Of a stretch of DNA of 64,000 nt, positions 48,345-61,600 are shown one piece after another. The notes under the pieces are model-generated. The model did no database searches, had not been told where the DNA came from, and worked only from the letters and a program-made list of their open reading frames with translations. The translations under genes and the position numbers were made by a program. Origin of the DNA: Ichthyophis bannanicus (Eukaryota; Chordata; Amphibia; Gymnophiona; Ichthyophiidae); contig CM066036.1 in assembly GCA_033557465.1 (NCBI GenBank), positions 586,045,574 through 586,109,573 of the forward strand, in the 5' to 3' direction. Numbering within the stretch: position 1 is the stretch's first letter; every line of letters begins with the position of its first letter.

Positions 48345-51300
48345 TTGTTTATTGAGCTTACTATACCCCCCTTCGTAAAACATCAGAGCGGTTCACATGA
48401 TACAATAACATAAAGAAATCATATTTGTGAAAAAGGAAAGGAAGTTACAATAAAAATAGGAAAGCAAATCAACAGAATCAGTCAACGAGACAGGCAGGGG
48501 GAGAGGAGAAGAGGGAAGAGAGGGGGAGCGGGCTACACAGAAGGGTCAGGGAGGTCAAAGGCAAGGGCAAAGAGATGGGTTTTGAGTTTGGTTCTGAAGG
48601 TGGTAAATGACTGTTCAAGCCGGATGGAAGTGGGGAGAGAATTCCACAGTGCAGGGCCAAGGAAAAAGAAAGCAGAGGAGCGGGTGGACTGTAGACAAGC
48701 GTGAGCAGGAGAAGGAAGATGAAGGCGGTTGAGGTGTATAGACCGTAGGGAGCGAGCTGAGGAATGAAAATGAACGAGGTCAGCGAGGTACTGAGGGGAG
48801 TGGGAATAAGGAACATGGTGAAGAATGGTCAGGATCTTGAAATGGATACGGGACTTGACAGGAAGCCAGTGGAGGTGAATGAGCAGGGGTGTGATGTGAT
48901 CACGGGGAGAGAAGTGGAAAATGAGGCGGGCAGCAGTGTTTTGGATGCGCTGGAGGCCGTGAAGCTGTGTGGCAGGGAGACCGGTTAGAATGGAATTACA
49001 AAAGTCAACACGGGACATAACCAAGGACAGGAGGAGTGTAGTAAGAGCTTGGGCGGTGAGAAAAGGCCTGATGGCACGGATCTGGCGGAGGAAGTAGAAG
49101 GATGATTTTGATATATGAGCGATGTGGTCATGGAAAGAGAGCTGAGAATCGAAATAAACACCCAGGTAGCGAAAGGAGGTGACCAGTGGGATTGGGGAGC
49201 CAGAAAAAGAGGGGGTGATCTGAGGAGAGGTGTCATTGCGAGAGAACCAGATGGCAAGGGTTTTGGTGAGATTTAGATGAAGACAGTGCGTGGTGAGCCA
49301 ACTGGCAACAGCAGTGAGGCAGGCATTAAGAGGGGAGAGATCGGGGGAAAGGGGAGAAGTGTGGTGAAGAAGTAGTAAGTCATCGGTGTAGTAGAAAGCA
49401 GAGATGCCATGCTGCTGAACAAGCAAGGCGAGGGGGGTGAGAAAAATGTTAAAGAGGAGGGGGGCCAAGACAGAACCCTGGGGAACACCACAGGGGAGAG
49501 GAACGGGCTCAGAGGGGGAGGAGAAAGGGGAAGAGGGAAGAACGGAGTAGGACCGAGAAGAGAGAAAAGAGTGAAACTAGTGGAGAACGGTGCTGCAGAG
49601 ACCAGCATCCTGAAGACGAGCCAGAAGGAGAGAATGATCAACAAGGTCGAAAGCAGCAGAAAGGTCAAGGGAGACAGCCACCGACAGATCACCACGATCG
49701 TGTGCTGTGCGAAGTTCATTTGTGAAACCCAAGAGGACCGTCTCGACACTATGGCCGGGAAGGAACCCAGATTGGTGGGGGTGAAGGAAGTGGGTGGAAT
49801 CGAGAAAAGCGGACAACTGTGAGAAAACAGCTTTTTCGAGGATTTTAGAAAGAAAGGGAAGGTTGGAGACGGGACGGTAGTTGGCAGGAATCATAGGGTC
49901 TAGAGAGGGCTTTTTGAGAATGGGACGGACCAAGGCGTGCTTCCAGGGCTTGGGAAAGACACCAAGGGAGAGGCTGGTGTTGATGATGGAGAGAGCAGGA
50001 GGAATGAGGGCCAGAGAGGGAAGAAGTAGCCAAGAGGAGGGAATAGGATCAAGTGGGCAGGAGGTCTTTTTAGAGGAGGAGAGTAACGCAATCAGCTCGG
50101 GAGAGGTGAGTGGGTGGAAAGAGTGCCAAGTGTGAGAGAGCTGAGAGGAGGGAGGAGGAGAAACAGGAGGGGGACTGGAGATGGGTGGAGGGCAGTGGGG
50201 AAGAGAAGCACGGAGATCAACTATTTTGGAGCTGAAATAAGTAGCCAGCTGGGATGGAGCGGGTGAAGGAGGCGAGGGGAAAGAACTAGTACCAGACTGG
50301 AGAGAGGTAAGAGACTGAAGGACGGAGTAGAGGTGGCGCGTCTGGTTGGGAGCAGAGGAGATGGCAGAAGAAAAGTAGGACTGTTTGGCTTTATGGACCT
50401 CAGTTCGGTAGTGTGTGTGGTTCAGTTTGAAGCGAGAAAGGGTGTCAGGACAGGGGGACTGACGCCAGAGGCGCTCAGCACGGCGGAGCTGAGTGCGCAA
50501 AGGTCAAGCCCGGGATGATACCAAGGTTGGGAAGGACGGCAGGTGGGGGGACGAGGACGAAGAGGGGCAATATGGTCAAGAGTAGCAGAAAGCACTGAAG
50601 CCCAGGTGGAGGCCTGAGTGGAGGGAGAGAGGAGAGAGAAATCAGATGGGAGGATAACAGACGCAGGGGGGAATTGCAGAGGGGTCTGAGGGGTTATCCG
50701 ACGAGAGCAAGGACGGGAAGTGGGAGGGGGTTGCTGGTGGGGGGGGGGAGGTAGGGGGGGAGGGGCAACAAAGGAAGGTGATGCAGTAATGGTCGGTCCA
50801 GGGTAGGGGAAGGGCTTGAAGGGGCTGCAGTTGATAAGTGGAAGCTGAAGGAGAGAGAAGCAGGTCAAGGGTGTAACCGGTGGAATGGGTTGGGAAAGGG
50901 ATAAGCTGGAGGAGAGACAAGTCGTGAAGGGAGGGCATTAAAGGAATGGGCTCTGGTGGAGATAGGGGGGTCGAGGTGTAGGTTAAAATCGCCCGCAATA
51001 AGTAAATGAGGAAAAGTTGTAGACAGATCAGTGATAGAAGAGAGTAGAGAGTCCCAAAGCTCAGGGCGTAAAGCTGGTGGGGAGTAGAGGAGGAGGAGGT
51101 ACAATGGGGAAGAGAAATGGAGACGAAGAAGTAGAGCTTCGGGATACCGAAGCAAGGGAGAGGAAATGAGAGAGAAGGGAATGGCAGAACGGATGAGGGC
51201 AGCCACACCTCCACCAGTCCGGCCAACACGAGGTGTAGAGACACCGGAGAAGCCAGGAGGGAGGCACCGGACTAGGAGTGCGTCCTCCCCCTGCCTCAAC

Positions 51301-51783
51301 CAGGTCTCAGTAAGTAGAAGGACGTCGAAGGATTCCCGGGTGACAAGATCAGAGATGAGCAGGGTTTTGGAATGTAAGAAACGGCAATTTAGAAGGCCAA
51401 ACCGATACGAGTCAAGATTGGGAGAGGGAGGGGAGGGTGTGCAAAGAGGCAGGCATGGGATGAGATTGGCAGAAGGAGAATGGGAGGTATCATGGGTACG
51501 CAGCCTGGGGGCAGATTGGAGAGGGCGATTGCCCCAAAGGACATGGATCGCGGTCATGGAGAGAAGGGGGTGGAGAGCACAAGGTGTGGCAATTGAAAAG
51601 GGGGGCGAACTTACCGGGTCAGAAGGGAGCCAAGGAGCGTTGTCAGATAAAACGGGCAAAAAACCAGGAAGGGAGAAAAACTGACAGACAAGGACGCCCA
51701 GAAGGAGACGGAAGATGGTCCTGCAGGAGCCGCCCCAAGGAGCGCACCTAAGGAGCACGTCGTGCTCCTTAGGTGCGCTCCTT
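48345..51783 (-). mobile_element. L2-clade LINE, minus strand, nearly full ORF2 but frame-broken
   Basis: Endonuclease part at 50865-51758: LLNCRFLHSKT, LLLTETWL, TGGGVAALIR, LIAGDFNLHL. RT N-terminal and finger part at 49577-50500: VRPILKKPSLDP, NYRPVSNLPFLSKILEKAVF, HPHQSGFLPGHS, AVSLDLSAAFDLVDHSLLL. RT palm and C-terminus at 48533-49468: the catalytic box is YTDD at 49379-49390 where most relatives have YADD, then FRYLGVYFDSQLSFHDHI and RDHITPLLIHLHWLPVKSRI. The parts are in different frames, so at least two frameshifts exist. The 3' end at 48345-48400 has the AACCGCTC...GGGTATAG hairpin and a CAATAAACAAA-like tail. The 5' end abuts the CR1 copy at a 23-bp palindrome. Confidence 0.85.
51737..51783. 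repeat. Perfect 23-bp inverted repeat with 1-base centre
   Basis: The left arm 51737-51759 (aaggagcgcacctaaggagc plus acg) and right arm 51761-51783 are exact reverse complements around a single T. It sits at the junction of the L2 and CR1 copies, at the 5' end of the L2. Confidence 0.9.
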
Positions 51784-51789
51784 TGGTGC

Positions 51790-54700
51790 GCGCCCCTTCT
51801 TAATAATGGTTTATGGACCTTTCCTCCAGAAACCTGTCCAAATCATTTTTAAACCCAGCTACACTAACAGCCTTTACTACATCCTCCGGTAACAAATTCC
51901 AGAGTTTGATTACACGTTGAGTGAAAAAATATTTTCTTTTATTAGTCTTAAATAGTTTACCCTGTAGTTTCATTGCATGTCCCCTAGTCTTTCTATATTC
52001 TGATAACATAAACAATCGATCTACGTTTACCCGTTCCACTCCGTTCATTAATTTATAGACTTCTATCATATCTCCCCTCAGCCGTCTCTTTTTCAGGTTA
52101 AAGAGCCCTAACCTTTTTAGCCTTTCTTCATAGGAGTATCCTTCCATCCTCTTTACCATTTTGGTGGCTCTTCTCTGAACCTTTTCTAATAACGCTATAT
52201 CCTTTTTAAGATATGGCGACCAGAATTGCACACAATATTCAAGGTGCGGTCTCACCATGGAACGATATAGAGGCATTATAATATCTTTTGTTTTATTTTC
52301 CATTCCTTTTCCTTATGATACCTAGCATTCTATTTGCTCTCTTGGCTGCCACTGCACACTGGGCCGAGGGTTTTAACATGTTATCCACAATGATGCCTAA
52401 ATCTTTTTCCTGGGTGGTGGTTCCTAATGTGGAACCTTGCATTGTGTAACCATAGTTTGGGTTGTTCTTCCCTAGGTACATAACTTTGCACTTGTCCCCA
52501 TTAAATTTCATCTGCCATTTTGATGCCCAGTCTTCCAATTTATCAAGATCCTCTTGCAATTTTTCCACAATCCTCTTGGGTTTTAACAACTTTAAATAGT
52601 TTTGTGTCATCTGCAAATTTGATAACCTCACTCGTTATTCCACTTTCCAGGTCATTTATGAATATGTCAAAAAGCAGCGGACCCAGCACAGATCCCTGGG
52701 GTACACCACTATTCACCTTTCTCCATTGGGAAAATTGGCCATTTAGCCTAACCCTCTGCTTTCTATCTTTTAACCAGTTCCTGATCCACAGTAGTACACT
52801 GCCTCCTATCCCATGACTCTTTATTTTGCCAAAAGTCTCTGATGAGGGACCTTGTCAAAGGCTTTCTGAAAGTCCAGATACACTATATCAACCGACTTAC
52901 CTTTGTCCACCTGTTTATTCACACCTTCAGAAAAACATAACAGATTAGTAAGACAAGATCTTCCTTGCCTAAAGCCATGTTGGCTGTCTCCCATTAGGCC
53001 ATGACTATCTACATGCTGAGTAATTTTATTCTTTATGATGGTTTCTACCATTTTTCCTGGTACTGACATGAGGCTCACCAGTCTGTAGTTTCCCGGATCA
53101 CCCCTGGAACCCTTTTTAAAAATTGGTGTTACATTGGCGATCCTCCAATCTTCAGGTGTTAGAGATGATTTTAATGATAGTTCACAGATTACTAATAACA
53201 GGTCTGCAATCTCATATTTCAGTTCTTTCAACACCCTTGGATGTACACCATCCGGCTCGGGTGATTTGCTGCTCTTCAGTTTATCTAATAGTTGTAATAC
53301 ATCTTTCCGATGTATCGATATTTCCTTCAATTCTTCCGCACCTTTAAATACCACTTCAGTCATGGGTAACATCCCTACGTCTTCCTCAGTAAAGACCGAA
53401 GCAAAGAATTCATTTAGTCTCTCCGCTATCGCCTTGTCGTCTCTTAGTGCCCCTTTAACTCCTCTATCATCTAATGGACCAACTAACTCTCTCACAGGTT
53501 TTTTGCTACGAATGTACTTGAAAAAAATCTTTATTTCGCATTTTTGCTTCCGCAGCAAGCTTCTTCTCAAATTCTCCCTTTGCCTGCTTTATCAATGCCT
53601 TGCGTTTGACTTGCCAGTGCTTGTGCTGTTTCCAGATTTCATCGTTTGGTTTTTTTTTCCATTTCCTGAAAGTTGCTTTTTTGGCAACAACAGCCTCTCT
53701 GACCTCACCTTTAAACCATGCTGGCAGTTTTTTAGACTTCCTTCCACTTTTCTTAAAGCATGGAATAAAGCTGGTTTGGGCTTCCAAGATAGTATTTTTC
53801 AACAACACCCAAGCTTGATGTAAGTCTTTAACCTTTGCAACTGCTCCTTTTAGTTTTTTCTTAACTATTTTCCTCATTTTATCATAGTCTCTCTTTCAAA
53901 AGTTAAAAGGTAGTACTGTGGATTTCCTTACTATCCCTCCTCCACTAATTAAATCAAAGGTGATCATGCTATGATCACTATTGCCAAGTGGCCCCAACAC
54001 CCTTATCTCTTGCACTAGATCTGGGGTTCCACTAAGGACTAGGTCTAATATTGCTTCCCCTCTGGTCCGTTCATGAACCAGCTGCTCCAAGAAGCAGTCA
54101 TTTATTTCATCTAGGAACTTTATCTCCCTAGCATGTCCTGCTGTGACACTGACCCAGTCGATACCAGGGTAATTGAAATCACCCATTATTATTAGTGCGC
54201 TGTAACTTTTGTTAGCTTCCTTGATTTCTTTGAGCATTTCATCATCCATTTGTTCATTCTGGCCAGGTGGTCGATAATACACCCCCACTGCCATCGCCTT
54301 CCCCTTTTTTCATGGAATTTCAATCCATAGAGATTCTACAGCAAATTTTATTTCCTGCAAAACTTTAATCCTTTCTGACTCAATGCCCTCACTAACATAG
54401 AGCGCAACCCCTCCACCAATTTGATCAGCTCTATCATTACAATATAGTTTGTACCCAGGTATCACAGTGTCCCACTGGTTGTCCTACTTCCACCATGTCT
54501 CTGATATTCCAATCATATCTAACCTCTCATTTAGTGCTATATATTCTAACTCTCCCATCTTATTTTTTAGACTTCTAGCATTTGCATACAAGCATTTTAG
54601 AGACTGTATTTTATTCATATTAATTTGGCTATTGGTAGACATGGGTAATTTGGGATCTTTAAGCTCTGTCTGCTCCATACTCGAGGGCATTTGGGCTACT

Positions 54701-55500
54701 TTACTCTTTTTTGAAACCTCTCTGCTTTTGGTAGTATCCTTCAAGGATACATTCTTCCGAACCATCCGCTCTTGGGCGACTGTCAGCTTTCCTCTAAAAG
54801 CTGCTCTATCTCCTTTTTAAAGGTTAATGCCAGCAGCCTCGTTCCATCCCGGTTAAGGTGAAGCCCATCCCTTCGGAAGAGCTCCTCATTTCCCCAGAAT
54901 GTTCCCCAGTTCTTAACAAATCCAAAACCCTCATCTCTGCACCATTGTCTCAACCACGCATTGAGACTCCGGAGCTCTGCCTGCCTTTTGGGTCCTGCGC
55001 GTGGAACGGGAAGGATTTTGGAGAACGCTACCCTGGAAGTTCTGGATTTCAACTTCCTACCTAAAAGCCTACATTTAGCCTCCAGAACCTCCCTACCACA
55101 TTTTCCTATGTTATTGGTACTGACATGTACCAAGACAGCAGACTCCTCCCCAGCACTATCTAAGACCTTATCTAGGTGGCGAGTGAGGTCCACTATCTTT
55201 GCACCAGGCAGGCATGTTACCAGGTGATCCTCACGTCCACTAGCCACCCAGCTATCTAATGCCTAATGATAGAATCACCAACTATAACGGCTGTCCTAAC
55301 CCTTCCCTCATGGGCACATGGCCCTGGAGAAACGTCCTCGGTGCGAGAGGGTTTTACATCACCAGGAGGACAGGTCCTAGTTACAGGATCACTTCCTGCC
55401 ACACCAGGGTGATGCTCTCCTGTCACGTGACCTCTTTCCTCCATGGCAACAGGTATGCTGCCAGACTGGAGGTGGGACTTCAGGACTATATCCCTGTAGG
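51790..55500 (-). mobile_element. CR1-clade LINE, minus strand, near full length, frame-broken
   Basis: Order on the minus strand: ORF1 esterase (SGNH-like) at 55444-54783 with VIVGDSIIRH, VHVSTNNIGK and GLHLNRDGTRLL; endonuclease at 54765-53896 with CLYANARSLKNKMGELEYIA, GISETWW, MGDFNYPGIDW and SDHSMI; linker and RT at 53877-52293 with EPDGVHPRVLKEL, VTPIFKKG, FRQGRSCLTNLL, VYLDFQKAFDKVPH, and the catalytic FADD at 52606-52617; and the C-terminal part at 52303-51800 with [12 protein letters not shown]. Frames change near 53540, 52820, 52590 and 54300, so the copy is dead. The ORF1 esterase identifies CR1. The 3' end at ~51790 directly touches the L2 copy. Confidence 0.88.
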
Positions 55501-56799
55501 TCTTGTCTATGTACCTCTCTGTCTTTCTATGTTTTCCAAGTCTACCTCCCTGAGAGTAAAGAGCTCCTTGTACCTAGTGCACACATAAGACCTCTCACCA
55601 ACTGGGAGAAAGTCATACATGTGACACTCAATACAAAAGACTGGAAAGCCCCCATCTCGCTGCTGGACTGCTGTCTGCATCTTAGTTTTAAGTTTGTGTT
55701 TAGATCTTGAAGTTCTTTACTTACTAAGGGTTGCTATGGATATTTATACCAATAAAACTGTACCTAATACGTTTTTAATTGGTAAAGTCTTGCTCTCTGT
55801 ACACATTCTTATTGAGGCTAAGCAAAGGCAAACAATGTCACATGATTTTGTATAACAACTTCCTCCAATGAACAAGATGGAGCTCACCTATGGGCCAGAT
55901 GTTCCTAGGACTTTGAAGGAACATCTGCAAAATGAAGCCTACTGTAGAAGATTTATTCTGGATTTGGACATGTTTCAGCTACCGCTCTTTTGTAATGATT
56001 CTTTATAGAATCACAGGGAGGACTGTAGAAATGGACAGATAAAGGGGATACCAGAATCCCCAATATGTAATTAAAGATAGATTAATTTTTTGATGCAGAT
56101 CTCTAAAATGTGCTCAGAATTTTGTCCTTTTACCTACTTCCTCTTAAATAGAATAGGATATCATGATCATGAGTTCTGTGTAACTGTCTTTTAACCCTTT
56201 CCTGGCCGAGCCCAAAACTCTCGGGATCCAAAATTCTGACTAAATATTCCTATCAAATTGTATATAATACATGACCATATCAGAAGGAAAATTACTATTA
56301 GAACATATTGAATAAGATGGGTACAATTTTCCTGAAATATGCAAAAATTAACCCGGCTGCAGAATGTGGATTAAAAATTTAAAGTAGGCCTTCAAAGGGT
56401 TAAAATAGTTTGGGAACATTGTTAACGCAAGCATAAAGAGTAAACATAGGCTATGAACTGCGCAACCATAGTTCACTGTACAGTCAACTATAGGTCCCTG
56501 CTGACACAGCGTAACTTTTGCAACTCTGCAATTATAAAGCTGTCATAATCAAGTAAATTTTATCTAATACAATGTAATCAGCTCTTACTCTGTAGAAAGA
56601 ACTCTAGCGACAACTTGTGTTATGATTAATGACTGTTACTTCCCTTTTTTCTTTACTATAAAGAGCTTTTCAGGAGGAAGAATTTGAATCCAACAGACGT
56701 GGAACTGTGCTGTGTCCATAGACCGTCTGTTGTTTTCCCTCTAAGCTCAAAGAAAGTAGCACTTTGTGTGTGATTGTGTTCTGTGTTACTCTCTGCTTA
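55501..56799. other. No recognised gene
   Basis: 55.50-55.75 kb may be the 5' UTR of the CR1 copy. The remainder is AT-rich DNA with no recognised frame or repeat. Confidence 0.4.
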
Positions 56800-58270
56800 T
56801 TTCTCACTGCTTGAGGGACCAGAGACCGAAAGAGCCGTGGTATTGTGGCCAGATCACAGTGTTGTCTTCACTTGTGAACACCCTTGGAGCTGGAGACAGG
56901 CCAAAGAGGAGAACCCGGTACTGATAGTGGGCGCCCAGCATCTGGAAGCGCAGATATCTCTGGTACGAATAGTGGATGGGGATGTGTGTATATGCATCCT
57001 GCAGGTCCAGGGCAGCCAACCAGTCCCTCACCTGGATAAGGGGCAGTATAGATCCCAAGGAGTACATCTGAAACTTCTCTTTGAAGATGAATCTGTTCAG
57101 CTTCCATAAGTCGAGGATGGGCCATACATCTCCAGATTTCTTGAGTATTAGAAAATATCTGGAATAGAAGCCACTGTTGATCTTTCCTTCTGGGATGGGT
57201 TCTATCGCTCAGGTTGCAAGGAGGGACCAGATCTCTGTCTCCATGGTGGACAACAGTGAAAGGGGGTCTTGGTGCTGGGCGTGGCATGTTGAATTGGCAG
57301 AAGCGAGAATCTGATGCTGTAGCTGACTGCCACAATCTGGAGGACCCATTGGTCTGTCGTGATCTGTGTTCAGACATCGAGGAAGGCTGAGATGCGAACC
57401 CCCGCTCACCGCAATCCCAGCCGGCATGGCCAGGAGTACACTGTCAAAAGGAGGGGACACCCTTCACAGCTGAGGGAGTGGTCTGCTTCTGCTGCTTTTG
57501 GTTCTTTTGGCGGTGCTTCTGCTGGTAGGGCGCCTGGTCCTGATGCTATCTGTACCTTGGGGCCTGCCACCTGTTGTAGGAGCTGTTTTGTTTGGAGGAG
57601 AGATATGACTTGTTGCAGTGGTATCTCCCTTTCCTGTTGTTGGTGCCATGTTCTAGGCCAGGAGTGGCTAGTCTGGAGGGGGCAAGAGCTTCCCCCGTAT
57701 CCGATATGCCCAAGGTTGCAGTCTCCTCTTACCCCTAACTGCCCGATGCAGGGTCCAGAGACTCGGGTGGGGGGGGGGGAAGAAAGGAACTGGGCTGGAG
57801 TAGAGTCTTGAGCGGAGCTGGCAGGCATAACTGGATCCTGCAGCATGGTCTGCTGTGGCTGCAGCTGGAGGAGGTGCAAGATTTGTAATCAGGGCAGATC
57901 GCTCGCTACTTAAAGAAGCGCCATTGGGCACAAGCTCCTTTCTGCCTCTGCACCTCTCCGGCTGTGCATCTGCTCTCCCAGGAGGGGATTGAGCTGCCGA
58001 AGCAACGTGGTCATCGCGGGACTCCCCTGAAGGAAGTTCTGCCCAATCAGGGCAGATCACTCGCTACTTAAAGAAGCGCCATCGGGTACGCCCGCGCCTT
58101 GTGGGCCCGCGCCTGAGGGCCTCGCTAGAGGGCCCTTTGGTGTGGCCCTTAGGCGGGGTCCTTCAATCCAACGATCATTTCCAGCAACAGAGTCTACCAT
58201 GAGGCGATCCCGCTTAAGTACTGTGTTCTGCCATACTTGCTGAGCGTAATCTAGAGCCAAAACACCAAAC
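56800..58270 (-). pseudogene. DIRS-like retrotransposon fragment (reverse transcriptase and upstream)
   Basis: The minus frame 57067-56804 encodes SLGSILPLIQVRDWLAALDL, DAYTHIPIHYSYQRYLRF and HYQYRVLLFGLSPAPRVFT, the RT fingers/palm of DIRS-type elements. The stretch just upstream in another frame (57200-57070) encodes the preceding FSRYFLILKK-like part in degraded form. 57.4-58.27 kb on the same strand, with Gln/Pro-rich frames, could be the gag-like part. The catalytic aspartate box and the tyrosine recombinase are not seen, so this is a truncated, broken remnant. It contains a ~40-bp direct repeat (57889 and 58046). Confidence 0.6.
57889..58085 (+). repeat. Pair of 40-bp direct repeats 157 bp apart
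   Basis: 57889-57928 and 58046-58085 share atcagggcagatc, ctcgctacttaaagaagcgc and cat, with two mismatches. This could be a duplicated unit of a DIRS-type internal region. Confidence 0.8.
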
Positions 58271-58629
58271 TCCGGTGAGAGATTGTCCCCTGTACTACTT
58301 CAGTTGCTCTCTTGCTTGGCATTTTGCTTCAGAGCCTCTGCACAACACCGATGGGTACAATTATATCATTTTAATTCTAATCTTTTATCTTGTCCCTTAC
58401 TTTGTTACCATTAACTCAGCCATAGTATTACTTGAAGCTGTTACAATTTATCCTTGATACTATACTAAACTGATACTAGTTTTACTTGTAAGTGATACAA
58501 TTTGTGCTTGACACTACAATATTCTGATACTGGTATCTGCACCTTCCTATCTGTAATAACTCGCTGCTACAAGCTTAATCACCTAAATCATTACCCTAAA
58601 CTTAACTTGCACTGCCCATCTGAGCCCCC

Positions 58630-61600
58630 GGTATTCACCTAGCCAATCATGCCTTCCCTCACGCTAGCTACACATTTCCATGCTCTTTTCAGCTGCCCCA
58701 TATTAATTGCTTTAACACAGATTTCCCAAGCTCTCACCCCCATCTTCAGCCCCATTCCAATTCTACACAGCTCCTGGAGGAGACCCCATAGCTACCCTAA
58801 CTATCAAACAGTCAGACAGGGCCATATACCACACCCCCATCTCATCTACATTGCCCTACACCAGTCCAAAACCTCTCAGAAAGACCCTCACTCTCAACCT
58901 TGTGATCTTAAATGTGCCCTCCTAAACGCCTCTCAATCCGTAAGAAATGGCCTGCCATAACTGACATACTATCAACCTTCGACCTCGACATCCTATGTAT
59001 CACCGAGACGTGGTTGTCATCCTCAGACACTGTTCTCCTTCATCAGTTTGTCCCCCCTAACTTCTCCTCTCACTCATGCCACAGAGTTGACAGAAGAGGA
59101 GGAGGAGTTCTCATATTAAGCAAGACCGACCTACAATTCAAGATGATTGCCTCCAATACCACTCCCTACCTTGACTATATCTCCATAACAAATAAACACC
59201 ACTCCATCAACTTGCTATACTGGACACCCTCCTCATCATCAGATGATCTCTCTACAATCATTGATCTTGCCTGGAATCCCACCGTGACACACACACCAAA
59301 CTGGATACTTGGTGACTTCAATCTCCCTTCCCTTCAAGATACTCAGTCCAAAGCCCTTATTGAAGCATTCGAATCTTCAGGTTACACCCAATTGATTAGT
59401 GCCTCCACCCATGTCAAGGGAAATATGCTTGATCTTATTTTCGCTCCACAAATACCCTCCAGTCACATTTTTATTTATTTATTTATTTAGCTGTATTTAT
59501 ATCCCGCTTTTCACCGGGTCAAAGCGGCGTTATATATAAAAGGGTGGGGGGAATTTAAGTATAGGGCAGGGCCATCACCGGGGAGACTACATTGATGATT
59601 TCAACATAGGATAGACTTTGGACATGGGACAGAGTTTGGACATGGACAGGTTAGTACAGGTTTGCGTTGGGGGTCATGGTGGGTGAGATCAAAGGTTAGT
59701 TCGCTTTTTTGGTGGGGGTTGTGTTAAAGTATTCCTGGAACAGGATAGTTTTCAGCTGTTTCCTGAAGTTTTCAGCTGTTTCCTGAAGTTCGATCTCTCA
59801 TTATGCGCAGTACCATGGTCCAACCATAACCTAATCAGGTTTACTATGCCAGCATACCCCCTACTCACTGCTCCACAATCCCCAATGGAACCATCAGCAT
59901 CAACCTCAACACGGTTCCAGCAATTCAACAGAGAAGAGATATTGGAAAAGTTACAGCATCTCCACACCTTACCAGTACAAGACCTAAACAACATGATTTC
60001 CTCATGGAATAAATGCCTCAATGCGACAATAGATTCTCTTCCCACCAACAACAGACCTCTTAGGAGAACAAGGGCTCCCTGGTACTCACCCGAACTAAAG
60101 AACTCTATCAACTCAGACAGCTTGAAAGACGTTGGCGCTGCTCCAGGTCAACTGAAAGCCAGGACGCTTACTTCGCCCAACTAGACGTCCACCACATAGC
60201 AGTCTCTAAGCGAATGAAGCAATACCATGCAGAAGTACTATAAAGAACCCTAAACAAACCACATGAGCTCTTCAACCTGGTCAAAACCTTAACTAAAGAG
60301 CCTTCCTCGGGTCAATCAATCCAACCTGACCCACAGGAATATGCGGACTACCTGCAAGCCAAAACAAGCCAACCTACCATAACCGTGAACAACTGCCCCC
60401 CAGATACATCACCTGACCTCTCCCCCTCTTCTTCACCTCCACGAATCCTATTAGGGGCCCAACAACTCATCACCTCCTTCACCACTCCATCCGAAAAGAA
60501 GATCCAAGATACCATCACGAATATAAATACCTCCACCGCACCAAACGATCCATGTCCAGCATTCTGGATAAAAACCTTACGATCTGAACTCAGTCCTTTC
60601 CTTGCCAAGCTGATAGGAACATCTTTCCAGACTGTAATCTTCCCCCTCAGTCTAAAGAAAACATCAATTAGACCGCTACTCAAGAATAATAAACTGGACC
60701 CTGAAAAGATGGACTCATTTAGACCCATCTCCAGTATCCCACTCCTAGCTAAATCATGGAAAAAATAGCCCAATGTCAACTGAACCACCACATAGAGAAC
60801 AATGCTCCCCTCAACCCCTGTCAACATGGATTCCGGGAGTCTCATGGTGTTGAAACTCTGTTAACAACTCTATTCAACACCCTAATAATAGGTCTTGATA
60901 ACATCAGACAAGGCTTTGCTCTTGTTTTCCTTGACATTGCAGCCGCTTTTGACTCCGTCAACCACGAGCTACTCTTGCTACGCCTTACTGAGAAGGGAAT
61001 ACACAGAAATGCTCTCGCCTGGTGCACCTCCTATCTGAATGACAGATGGCAGCATGTTCGTTCTCGCTCCTCCACGTCCACCCCTTTCCCTCAAGCCATA
61101 GGTGTCCCACAGGGATCATCTCTTTCAGCCCTATTCTTCAACGTGTATATGCAACCTATCTGCACCATCATCAGATCTTTCAACATCAATTGTTTAGTCT
61201 ATGCCGATGATGTCCTTATGTTTACTCCAATATCCACGGAACACCCAGACTTGTCTCAGCTATCCTCCTGCTTTGATGCAGTCTCCGATTGATTACAATC
61301 TCAGAAGCTAAGGATAAACCTCAAAAAGACAGATGTTCTCTTCATCAGTAGAGATCAGACATTCACCCCGCCCTCATCACTGAAGGTACGTGGCGCGGAG
61401 CTTCCTACTAAGACATCGTTACGATACCTTGGAGTAACCCTTGACCAACACCTTGACCTAAATGCCCACATAAATAACCTAGTAAAGGCGATTTACCATA
61501 AAGTCCGGATGCTGCGACATATGAGACAACTTCTAGAGCCAAAAGACTTCCGAACAGTATTTCAAGCACTTCTGATGCCTCAATTTGACTATGCCAACTC

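Noticed and set aside
49409..49822. Lys/Glu-rich plus-strand frames in 48.7-51.7 kb
   Set aside because: They are antisense shadows of the Pro/Ser/Leu-rich minus-strand L2 coding sequence.
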